59,454 nt of DNA, from assembly GCA_017881915.1 (NCBI GenBank), contig JADGQK010000008.1, positions 1 to 59,454 on the forward strand, given 5' to 3'. Numbering within the stretch: position 1 is the stretch's first letter; each line of letters starts with the position of its first letter. This DNA is from Chloroflexota bacterium (GTDB lineage: Bacteria > Chloroflexota > Limnocylindria > Limnocylindrales > CSP1-4). The notes under the pieces are model-generated. The model saw nothing but the letters and a program-made list of their open reading frames with translations, ran no database searches and was not told the origin of the DNA. Made by a program: the position numbers and the translations under genes. This document shows, piece by piece, positions 15,402-22,310 of the stretch.

Positions 15402-15908
15402 GTGTCCGACGAGCAGCACGTCGCTCTGCCCCACCTGTTCGGTGGCCCTGCCTATGCGCGTCCGCCGCGGCCCGTGGCGGAGCTTCCGCGACCGTTCGAT
15501 CCGGACGAGCTCCCACTCGAGGCCGATCGGAGCGACGAAGATGCGTCCCGGGTGCTCCAGCTCATGGGCAGCTCGTGGGCGCCGACGATCCTTCCGGTAA
15601 TCAGGGCCAAGAGCCAGCGTAAGGCTCGAGCCCCAAAGGCGGGCAAGGCTGGCGTCGCCGGCGGTGCTGCGGCTGGAGCAACGGGCTCGGTCGGCGCCGG
15701 TTCGGCGGCAGGAAGTGCCGCGGCTGGCACAGCGGGCTCGGTCGGCGCCGGTTCGGCGGCAGGAAGTGCCGCGGCTGGCACAGCCGGTTCAGCCGGCGGC
15801 GGTTCGGCCGGCCCGAGTCACGGCAACGGCATCAGTCACGGCGGGCTCCAGGGCCGGCCGCTTCGCCTGCGCGGCCTCGGACGCATCTTCGGCGCCGGCC
15901 GAAAGTAG
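15402..15908 (+). CDS. Hypothetical protein with Gly/Ala/Ser tandem repeat
   Basis: This 168-residue protein starts VSDEQHVALPHLFGGPAYAR, has a Pro-rich acidic segment PRPFDPDELPLEADRSDEDA, then VLQLMGSSWAPTILPVIRAK. A low-complexity run follows, containing two exact 17-residue copies (GSVGAGSAAGSAAAGTA), and the tail is basic and Gly-rich. The GTG at 15402 is preferred because GAGG lies 7 bases before it and the upstream in-frame part has no signature; TATCAT at 15352-15357 could be its -10 box. There is no signal peptide. Function unknown. The repeat may be polymorphic between strains. Confidence 0.6.
   Translation: MSDEQHVALPHLFGGPAYARPPRPVAELPRPFDPDELPLEADRSDEDASRVLQLMGSSWAPTILPVIRAKSQRKARAPKAGKAGVAGGAAAGATGSVGAGSAAGSAAAGTAGSVGAGSAAGSAAAGTAGSAGGGSAGPSHGNGISHGGLQGRPLRLRGLGRIFGAGRK
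15684..15785. repeat. 51-bp tandem repeat, two copies
   Basis: A 51-base unit beginning GGCTCGGTCGGCGCCGGTTC occurs twice in tandem, at 15684-15734 and 15735-15785. It keeps the reading frame of the Gly/Ala/Ser-rich protein. Confidence 0.85.
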
Positions 15909-15964
15909 GCTCGTTCGGTCCCTTCGGAGCGGGACCCTAGACATTTGTCGCCGAACGTGGCGCA

Positions 15965-16423
15965 ATGGGCGCGATGGCTTCCTCCAGGCGATCCTCCGGG
16001 CCAGACGACGCGACCCAGCCCGAGCGCGAGCAGTCGCTCCGGATCGGGCAGGCGGCCGAGCTGCTCGGCGTGGGCATCGACACCCTCCGGCGTTGGGAGA
16101 CGAGCCACAAGCTGCGGGTCATCAGGACGGCTGGCGGGCAGCGGGTCGTCCCGATCCTCGAGGTCAGCCGCCTGCTTGCCGAGCGCCGGCGGGGCACGAC
16201 CGATCGGCCGATCGTGGCCCAGTCGGCTCGCAATCGCTTCGTCGGCATCGTGACCCGGGTCGAGCGCGACGGTGTTGCTGCCGTGGTCGAGGTCCTGGCC
16301 GGACCGCATCGGCTGGTCAGCCTGATGACAGCCGAGGCTGTCGACGAGCTCGACATCACGATCGGCCTCGAAGTCGTCTGCGTGGTGAAGTCGACGAACG
16401 TGATCGTCGAGATCCCACGCTAG
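15965..16423 (+). CDS. MerR-type helix-turn-helix / TOBE domain regulator
   Basis: This 152-residue protein joins a MerR/excisionase-like DNA-binding domain (residues 24-75; SLRIGQAAELLGVGIDTLRR then WETSHKLRVIRTAGGQRVV) to a C-terminal TOBE/Mop domain (85-152; ARNRFVGIVTRVERDGVAAV, ending VVCVVKSTNVIVEIPR). TOBE domains bind molybdate or related oxyanions, so this is probably a molybdate-responsive regulator or Mo-storage-type protein. The window's left edge carries a molybdoenzyme, which fits Mo use by the cell. A TAGACA box lies about 22 bases before the start. The ATG at 15974 is an alternative. Confidence 0.8.
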   Translation: MGAMASSRRSSGPDDATQPEREQSLRIGQAAELLGVGIDTLRRWETSHKLRVIRTAGGQRVVPILEVSRLLAERRRGTTDRPIVAQSARNRFVGIVTRVERDGVAAVVEVLAGPHRLVSLMTAEAVDELDITIGLEVVCVVKSTNVIVEIPR

Positions 16424-16454
16424 CCCCGCCCGGGGAGACGGGCCTGCCCAGTGC

Positions 16455-16460
16455 TACGAT
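16455..16460 (+). promoter_or_regulatory. -10 box (TACGAT) of the tRNA gene
   Basis: TACGAT ends 6 bases before the first base of the mature tRNA. The predicted transcription start therefore coincides with G1 or lies very near it, leaving little or no 5' leader. Confidence 0.5.
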
Positions 16461-16466
16461 GCCAAC

Positions 16467-16542
16467 GGGGGAGTAGCTCAACGGTTAGAGCGGCGGGCTT
16501 ATATCCCGCTGGTTCCAGGTTCGAATCCTGGCTCCCCTACCA
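16467..16542 (+). tRNA. tRNA-Ile (anticodon UAU)
   Basis: A complete 76-base cloverleaf with encoded CCA. The acceptor GGGGGAG pairs with CTCCCCT (one G-U at the end). U8-A9 and the D stem GCTC/GAGC follow. The anticodon stem GCGGG/CCCGC encloses the loop CTTATAT, with U33, anticodon TAT (34-36) and A37. The variable loop is 5 bases, and the T arm is CCAGG TTCGAAT CCTGG. Anticodon UAU reads the rare isoleucine codon AUA. Most bacteria instead use a CAU anticodon modified to lysidine. The gene stands alone between the TOBE regulator and a converging membrane-protein gene. Confidence 0.93.
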
Positions 16543-16595
16543 AATCCTCCCAGGCCGATCCCGATACCCTGGAGCAACTGCGCGAGGGCCCGGGG

Positions 16596-17345
16596 TCAGT
16601 CGAGGATCGCCCGGATCCGGTCCAGGATCTGGCGCCGCCGGTCGCTGCTGAACGTCCGATGGGGCGGCAGGGACGCGAGGAACGCCGGGATCTGGCCTCG
16701 GCCGATGACCGAGGTCGCGGCATTCCGGGTGACCGAGTCGTCCCCGGCAACCACGGCCGCATAGACCTTGACCACGAAACCGTGCTCGTCCGAGGCGAGC
16801 CAGCGTCGGACGGCCTCGGCGTCACGAGCCGTCCGCTCGAGCGGGTTCTCGATGGCGACCCACTGACCGTCGGCCACGGCTTCCCAGCGGCCGTCCACCA
16901 GGCGTGCAACGTCGGCCGAAGGCAGTTGGCCCAGGACGACGATCCCGTGTGGTCCGACGATCAGGGTCCCAACCGCCCGCCCGCCCGGCAGGATCAGGTC
17001 GCGCACCGCCACGTAATCCTGGCCCAGGGTCGATCCAAGGCCGGCGAGCGGGTCTCGACGCGCGCTCAGGGGATTCTGGAGCTCAGTGAAATCGAGGATC
17101 CGGTGCGTGCCGAGGACCAGGCAGATGGCCGGCAGGGCCAGGGCCATCAGCCAGCCGAGGGCGTGAAATGCGTTTTCGTTGGAGACCGCCCGGCCATGCG
17201 CCGCGAAGACTTCGACGAATGGGGTGGCCAGGGTCAGGTAGGCCAGGCACAGGCCGGTGACGACGTAAAGGGCACCGATCAGCCGGGCAATCGCCAGTGC
17301 CCGTGGGGTCGGGCGACGACGAGTATGGGCGCGGATGACCTCCAT
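16596..17345 (-). CDS. Membrane protein with NERD-like (nuclease-related) domain
   Basis: This 249-residue protein starts MEVIRAHTRRRPTPRALAIA. It has two membrane segments (LIGALYVVTGLCLAYLTLA and ALGWLMALALPAICLVLGTH), then a cytoplasmic domain. GTLIVGPHGIVVLGQLPSAD and ENPLERTARDAEAVRRWLAS follow the strand-helix pattern of NERD domains. The usual catalytic core ending in acidic-x-Lys after the GIVVL strand is not seen (Gly-Gln-Leu instead). Nuclease activity is therefore doubtful. The ATG at 17345 is preferred to the one 12 codons earlier because GAGAGG lies upstream of it. Converges with the tRNA. Confidence 0.6.
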   Translation of the reverse strand: MEVIRAHTRRRPTPRALAIARLIGALYVVTGLCLAYLTLATPFVEVFAAHGRAVSNENAFHALGWLMALALPAICLVLGTHRILDFTELQNPLSARRDPLAGLGSTLGQDYVAVRDLILPGGRAVGTLIVGPHGIVVLGQLPSADVARLVDGRWEAVADGQWVAIENPLERTARDAEAVRRWLASDEHGFVVKVYAAVVAGDDSVTRNAATSVIGRGQIPAFLASLPPHRTFSSDRRRQILDRIRAILD

Positions 17346-17518
17346 GTCCGGATCCTCTCCGACGCCGCCTTCCGGCGCCATGACCAGTTCGGACTAGCCA
17401 GCCCAGGCCAGCCTGACCAGCCGCCCGTCCGGACCACCCCAGACCGACCGACGCGGTGTCGGCGTGCACCGCCGGCTAGCACCCGACCCGCTCAACGGGG
17501 TTGAGCCTGGGCAAGAAC

Positions 17519-17545
17519 GGACCCCCGGGGAGGGACCGGGGGTCC
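17519..17545. terminator. Perfect 10-bp hairpin, possible terminator
   Basis: GGACCCCCGG and CCGGGGGTCC pair perfectly around a 7-base loop. On the minus strand the hairpin is followed by GTTCTTG, a weak T-tract. It sits between two genes that point away from each other, so it does not terminate either of them. Confidence 0.5.
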
Positions 17546-17678
17546 GCAAGGGCACGGCGACATATACGGGTCACGCGGTCGCGGTCGTGTGCCGTTCTCT
17601 GCCCTTGATTCGGGCGGCCGGGGCAGAGGTTGCGATCCGGTGCACAACGGAGCCGTTCCTCGCGTGGGACGGCGCCCC

Positions 17679-17684
17679 TAGAAT
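17679..17684 (+). promoter_or_regulatory. -10 box (TAGAAT) fixing the LuxR start
   Basis: TAGAAT ends 7 bases before the ATG at 17692 with no ribosome site between them, indicating a leaderless mRNA. It supports this start over one 76 codons earlier. Confidence 0.5.
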
Positions 17685-17691
17685 TCGGCAC

Positions 17692-20600
17692 ATGGCGGCG
17701 AAGTTCACGAGCGCGCGCTTCGTGGGGCGGGAGCGCGAACTCGCCCGCATCGCGACCGCCATCGAGGCAACAGCCGCCGGGCGCTCGACCACCCTTCTGA
17801 TCGCCGGCGCGGGTGGCGTGGGTGTCTCACGCCTCCTGACCGAGACCCGCCAGCGACTGGCCGGCCTGTCGGAGCCCTTCCAGGTGATTCGCTGCCGGGC
17901 CCGTTCGGGACGCTCGGGCGACCCCTACGCTCCAGTCGGCGTGGCCCTGGCGCGGCTCTTCGATCGCATTCCGGATGCCGGCCTGCCGGCGCTCCTGGAA
18001 ACCGGGGCGCAAGAGCTGGTCCGGCTGGTGCCGGGCGTCCAGGAGAGATTGGCAACGCTGGGGCTCCTGTCTGCCCGCCGGACGACGATCGACCCTGAGC
18101 GACGCCAGACGCGGATGCTCGAGGCGATCCTGGGCCTGCTCACCCGTCTGGGCGAAACAACGCCGGTCGTCCTCATGCTGGAGGACCTCCACGATGCCGA
18201 TGCTGGAACGCGGGCCCTTGCCGCATTCCTGGCCCGGGTGTCCCGTCCCGGCCGGCTGTGCGTGATGGCCACCTACCAGCCCGACGAGCTGACCCGGCGG
18301 CATCCCCTCCACGACACGCTCGGCGCGATGGCCGATGCCGCGCGGCCACCCGAACGGCTCCTGCTCGAGCCGCTCCATCGCGATGAGCTCGCTCGCCTGA
18401 TCGAGGCGATCGAGGGAGAACGCCCGTCGGCCTCGGTCCTGCTCCTCGTGTCGGAGCGATCACGGGGTAACTCCCTGGTGGCCGAGGAGCTTCTCGCCGC
18501 TCGTCGCGAGCTGGCGGGCGGGTCGCTGACTGGCTCTCTCGACGAGCTGGTCGTCGCTCGCCTGGCCGGCCGTTCGACCGAATGCCGGCGGGTCCTGCGT
18601 CTGCTGGCCCCAGCCGGCGAGCCGCTGACGCTCGAGCAGCTGTCCACCGCCTCGCTCGCCTTCGAGCGTGAGGCGGATCGCCCGGCTCCGCGCTCCAGCT
18701 CATCGCCCCGGCGCGGCGGGGGAATCCTCGAGGCCGACCTGGGCCACGGCCTCGCTGAAGCGCTCGAGCATGGCTTTGCCCGACTCGAAACGCTCAACAG
18801 CGACGATCCCTTCGACGACGCCGCGGTCGCTGCCCTGCCGGCCGACGCGGTCGTCGGCATCCGTCACCCGCTCATCGCCCGTTCGATCGAGGCCGATCTG
18901 CTGCCCGGCCAGCGCCGCCGCCACCATGCGGCGTTGGCCGAGGGACTCGCCGAACGGCCCGGATCGCGCGCGCGTCATTGGCTCGCCGCCCACCAGCTCG
19001 GGCCGGCCCGCTCGGCAGCCATCGAGGCGGCGACCCTGGCCGAGAACGTCGACTCGCTGGCCGATGCGCTGGCCCACCTCGAGCTGGCCCTGGAGATCGA
19101 CGATCGAACCGAGCCATCCGGGGGCAAGGCCGATCCGGCGGCGCCGGCCAACCTCCTGCAGCGAGCCGCCGAGGCCGCCTTCGCCGACGGTCGGCCGGCC
19201 CGTGCTGCCGCATACGCCGAGTCGGCGATCGCCCGGCTCGACGAGCGTGCCGACCGTCTCCGAATGGGCCTCCTCTTCGAGCGGCTCGGGCGCTACCGCC
19301 GGACCGCTGGCGACCAGGAAGGCTCGATCCTCGCCCATTCCCGGGCCGTCGAGCTGGTGCCGACGAAACCGTCGCGCGAGCGGGCGCTCGTCCTCGCGGC
19401 GTTGGCCCAGGTGCGCATGCTGGAGGGCAAGTTCAAGGAGGCCGAACGGCTGGCCGACGAGGCGATCCGGGTGGCCCGGCTGGTCGGGCCCGCCGCCCTC
19501 GGCGAGCAAGGTCACGCGACCTGCACGCTGGGCATCAGCCGGGTCTGGGGCGAGGATCCGGAGGGCGGCCTGGCCCTCCTGCTCGAGGCCCGGGCGATCG
19601 CCGCCGAACTCGACCGGTTCGACGACGTCTTCCGGGCGACGGCCAATCTGACGACGGCGCTCGACCTGCTCGGCCGGAAACGCGAGGCCGTCGAGGTGGC
19701 CCGGGCCGGGATCGAGGCGGCCCAGCGGGCCGGCCAGGAGGCGGTCTTCGGCAACTTCCTGCGGGGCAACGGCGCCGACTCGCTCTTCCTGCTCGGTGAC
19801 TGGGCCGCCTCCAGGGCGCTCGTCGAGACCGCCCTCGAATGGAGTCCGGTGGGGGTCAACCTCGTAAATGCCTTGTCCAACCTGGCGATCGTCGAGATCG
19901 AGACACGGGCCGGCGAGGCCGCCGCTCGAGTCCTCGGGCGGCTCCTGCTCGAGCTAGAGACCGTGCCCGATGCCCAGGATTCGGTCCCGACCTACCAGGC
20001 CGCCGCCTCGTTCGCCCTGTGGCGGGGCGATCTCGAGGATGCACGTCGGGTGGTTGGCCTGGGTTGGAGCCGGGTCCGCGAAACGGAGGACTGGGTTCTC
20101 GTGGCCCGGATGGCGGCCGTCGTCCTGGAGGTGGACGCAGCATCGATCAGCGACGCTCGGGCCGGCCGAGATCTATCGACGGTTGCGGCGGCCCGGAGTC
20201 GAAGTGCCGTGGTCCTGGCCGAGGCAGAAGCGGCCGTCCACGGTGCCGGTGTTGCCCCGGCGTTCGGATCGCGCCGCGAGGCCGATGCGCACCTTGCCCT
20301 GGCCCGTGCCTATCGGGCCCGGATCGAGGGCCGTGACGATCCCGCCGCCTGGGATTCGCTGGCCCGGACCTGGGATGCCCTCGAGCGCCCGTATCAGGTG
20401 GCTCGCGCTCGCTGGCGCCAGGCTGAGGCCGCCCTCGGCGCCGGCGACGGCCGCGCAGGTCGGCCCGCCGCGAAGGCGGCCCTCCTGGAGGCCGTCCGGT
20501 ATGCCCGCGAGCTTGGCGCAGGACCGCTCTTGCGCGAGCTTCAGGAGCTCGCGGGCCGGGCGTTGATCCCGCTGCCGGAGGCGGTCGAGAGGCCCGACGC

Positions 20601-20994
20601 GCCGGAGGTCGAGGCGCGCCTGCCGATCAATGACTCGCGCGCAGTCCCGCTCGGGGCGACCCGCCAGGTGCCGGACTCGGCCTTTGAGGGCGGCCCGGAC
20701 TGGGGCCCGGCTGGGACGACTCCGCGAGCCGATGATCGGCCGGGCCTCGCCCAGGCCTTCGTGGGACCGGCCGAGCCGCCACCCGGCGACACCTTTGGGC
20801 TGAGCCGTCGCGAACGCGAGGTTCTCGTCCAGCTTGCCCAGGGCCGGACGAACCGGGAGATCGGCGAGCGCCTGTTCATCAGCCAGAAGACTGTTGGCGT
20901 GCACGTCGGGAACATCCTCTCGAAGCTCGGTGTCTCGGGCCGCGTAGAGGCGGCCGCCGTGGCGATCCGGCTCGGACTCACCGACCCGCACTGA
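17692..20994 (+). CDS. Large LuxR-family regulator with AAA-type ATPase and TPR-like repeats
   Basis: This 1100-residue MalT/LuxR-type protein begins MAAKFTSARFVGRERELARI. It has an N-terminal STAND-like ATPase domain (10-300), a long helical TPR-like middle (about 430-950) and a C-terminal LuxR helix-turn-helix (FGLSRREREVLVQLAQGRTN through KTVGVHVGNILSKLGVSGRV). Walker B VVLMLEDLHDAD is normal. The P-loop reads IAGAGGVGVSRLL, with Val where the invariant Lys should be, so nucleotide binding may be lost or altered. Such proteins usually sense a small ligand through the TPR region and activate transcription. The target is unknown. The start rests on the leaderless -10 box and the family N-terminus. 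Confidence 0.88.
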   Translation: MAAKFTSARFVGRERELARIATAIEATAAGRSTTLLIAGAGGVGVSRLLTETRQRLAGLSEPFQVIRCRARSGRSGDPYAPVGVALARLFDRIPDAGLPALLETGAQELVRLVPGVQERLATLGLLSARRTTIDPERRQTRMLEAILGLLTRLGETTPVVLMLEDLHDADAGTRALAAFLARVSRPGRLCVMATYQPDELTRRHPLHDTLGAMADAARPPERLLLEPLHRDELARLIEAIEGERPSASVLLLVSERSRGNSLVAEELLAARRELAGGSLTGSLDELVVARLAGRSTECRRVLRLLAPAGEPLTLEQLSTASLAFEREADRPAPRSSSSPRRGGGILEADLGHGLAEALEHGFARLETLNSDDPFDDAAVAALPADAVVGIRHPLIARSIEADLLPGQRRRHHAALAEGLAERPGSRARHWLAAHQLGPARSAAIEAATLAENVDSLADALAHLELALEIDDRTEPSGGKADPAAPANLLQRAAEAAFADGRPARAAAYAESAIARLDERADRLRMGLLFERLGRYRRTAGDQEGSILAHSRAVELVPTKPSRERALVLAALAQVRMLEGKFKEAERLADEAIRVARLVGPAALGEQGHATCTLGISRVWGEDPEGGLALLLEARAIAAELDRFDDVFRATANLTTALDLLGRKREAVEVARAGIEAAQRAGQEAVFGNFLRGNGADSLFLLGDWAASRALVETALEWSPVGVNLVNALSNLAIVEIETRAGEAAARVLGRLLLELETVPDAQDSVPTYQAAASFALWRGDLEDARRVVGLGWSRVRETEDWVLVARMAAVVLEVDAASISDARAGRDLSTVAAARSRSAVVLAEAEAAVHGAGVAPAFGSRREADAHLALARAYRARIEGRDDPAAWDSLARTWDALERPYQVARARWRQAEAALGAGDGRAGRPAAKAALLEAVRYARELGAGPLLRELQELAGRALIPLPEAVERPDAPEVEARLPINDSRAVPLGATRQVPDSAFEGGPDWGPAGTTPRADDRPGLAQAFVGPAEPPPGDTFGLSRREREVLVQLAQGRTNREIGERLFISQKTVGVHVGNILSKLGVSGRVEAAAVAIRLGLTDPH

Positions 20995-21127
20995 CCCGCC
21001 GGCCACGACGTCCTGCCCGGCCGAGGACCTCACTCGCGGCGGGCCCTCGATCGGGCCTGGCCGTCCGCGTCCAAACTGCAACCCTCTTGCATCCAGTCGG
21101 GCCTCGCCGCCGGTCTGCCTCGAGGAC

Positions 21128-21133
21128 TACAGT
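21128..21133 (+). promoter_or_regulatory. -10 box (TACAGT) of small Cys-rich protein gene
   Basis: TACAGT lies about 57 bases before the ATG at 21190. The leader ends in the palindrome CTCCGCGGAG, which overlaps the GGAGG ribosome site and could hide it. Confidence 0.35.
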
Positions 21134-21189
21134 GAAGTCAGTGTCGCGGCTTGTCTGCGACTGGTCTTCAGTCTCCGCGGAGGTCTCCC

Positions 21190-21420
21190 ATGATCCAGCC
21201 GGTCAACCAGTCCGCCTGGCCGATTCGCCGGGCCGACCCGGCCTCGGGTCCGACGACCTGTGCGTCCTGTGGTTGTCGCCTCAAGGTGGATGCCTTCGAG
21301 GAGTCGTGGCGCCATTTTCCCGGGAGCACCGGCCGCGATGCTCGCGGCTGCCGGGTCGAGTGTGTCAGCCTGGCCCACGACATCCACGGTTTGGCCATCG
21401 TCGCCCGCTCTGCGGGCTGA
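21190..21420 (+). CDS. Small Cys-rich protein, possible zinc-binding
   Basis: This 76-residue protein begins MIQPVNQSAWPIRRADPASG. It has TTCASCGCRLKVDAFEESWR, then GCRVECVSLAHDIHGLAIVA. The CxxCxC and CxxxC spacing with nearby His residues could bind zinc or a similar metal. The ATG at 21190 has a strong GGAGG ribosome site 6 bases upstream, which is rare in this window and supports a real gene. It stands alone between the LuxR ATPase and the converging response-regulator gene. No family is recognised. Confidence 0.55.
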   Translation: MIQPVNQSAWPIRRADPASGPTTCASCGCRLKVDAFEESWRHFPGSTGRDARGCRVECVSLAHDIHGLAIVARSAG

Positions 21421-21588
21421 GTCGTCGGGCCAGGGTCGCACCTCGTCCGGGCCGCGCTCACCTGGCCTGGCCCGCCGGCACGCTGAGCTGCCGAGGAGCC
21501 TGCCGGAACTTGGGACGGCGCCCAGCCTCGGGGCAGCGCCCGGGCTCGGCACCGCCGCCCGAGTCGTACGAAGTCCCGCCGGCGCAGG

Positions 21589-22299
21589 CTAGGTTCGCCC
21601 CTCGTCGACTTCCACGCGGTACCCAACCGAGCGTACGGCGACCACCGCGGGCCCGCCGACGGCCGCGACTTTCGCCCGCAGCCGGGCCAGGTGGGGCTTG
21701 AGCCAGAGCAGGTCTGGATTCGGTTCCGACGGCCAACCGGCCCGAACGAGTCGGGCATGGGGCACGACGTCGCCGCCGGCCCGCACGAGGGTCTCGAGCA
21801 GACGGTATTCGGTTGCCGTGAGCGGCAGCAGCGTTCCCCCGACCCGGGCCTCGTGGCGGCCCGGCTCGATCGTCAGTGCGCCGGCCTGCAGTGCTGCCCC
21901 GCCGCCAACCGAGCCGCCCGCGGCGTCGACCCGACGCATCACCGCGGCGATCCGGGCGAGAAGCTCCTGCCGGCCGAATGGTTTGGTCAGGTAATCGTCC
22001 GCACCAATCTCGAGCGCCCGGACCTTGGCGCCCTCGCCGCTCTCGCCCGACACGACCAGGATGGGGACGTTGCCGGCGGCCCGGATCTGTCCGGCCACGC
22101 TGAAGCCGTCCGGACCGGGCATGGCCAGGTCGAGCAGGACCAGGTCGGGCGACTCTTCGCGGAAGCGCCGAACGGCCGTCAGGCCGTCATAGGCGGTGAT
22201 CACCTGATGGCCGTCCTGGCCGACGAGGGCGGTGATCGCTCCGACCATCGCAGGGTCATCGTCGACGACGAGGATCCGGAGCGGGCGGACGTTGGGCAT
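21589..22299 (-). CDS. OmpR/PhoB-family response regulator
   Basis: This 236-residue protein has a receiver domain (8-122): acidic pocket ILVVDDDPAM, phospho-acceptor Asp in LVLLDLAMPGPDGF (near residue 56), and Lys in DDYLTKPFGRQEL. A winged-helix effector follows (140-232; LTATEYRLLETLVRAGGDVV and RSVGYRVE). It should be phosphorylated by the histidine kinase encoded 11 bases upstream and then bind DNA. The recognition helix region (LLWLKPHLARLRAKV) is typical but shortened. Targets are unknown. Confidence 0.9.
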   Translation of the reverse strand: MPNVRPLRILVVDDDPAMVGAITALVGQDGHQVITAYDGLTAVRRFREESPDLVLLDLAMPGPDGFSVAGQIRAAGNVPILVVSGESGEGAKVRALEIGADDYLTKPFGRQELLARIAAVMRRVDAAGGSVGGGAALQAGALTIEPGRHEARVGGTLLPLTATEYRLLETLVRAGGDVVPHARLVRAGWPSEPNPDLLWLKPHLARLRAKVAAVGGPAVVAVRSVGYRVEVDEGRT

Positions 22300-22310
22300 G
22301 GGCAGGTTCC

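Larger units (their letters stand above)
17382..17691. other. Divergent intergenic region with a strong hairpin
   Basis: About 310 bases between the leftward NERD-like gene and the rightward LuxR ATPase gene. It contains the perfect hairpin at 17519-17545, a TATACG sequence near 17562 and the -10 box at 17679. I see no protein gene. A short leftward RNA ending at the hairpin is possible. Confidence 0.5.

Noticed and set aside
15684-15785. Two tandem 51-base units considered as a CRISPR-like array
   Set aside because: There are no spacers: the units abut exactly, stay in frame and encode a low-complexity protein segment.
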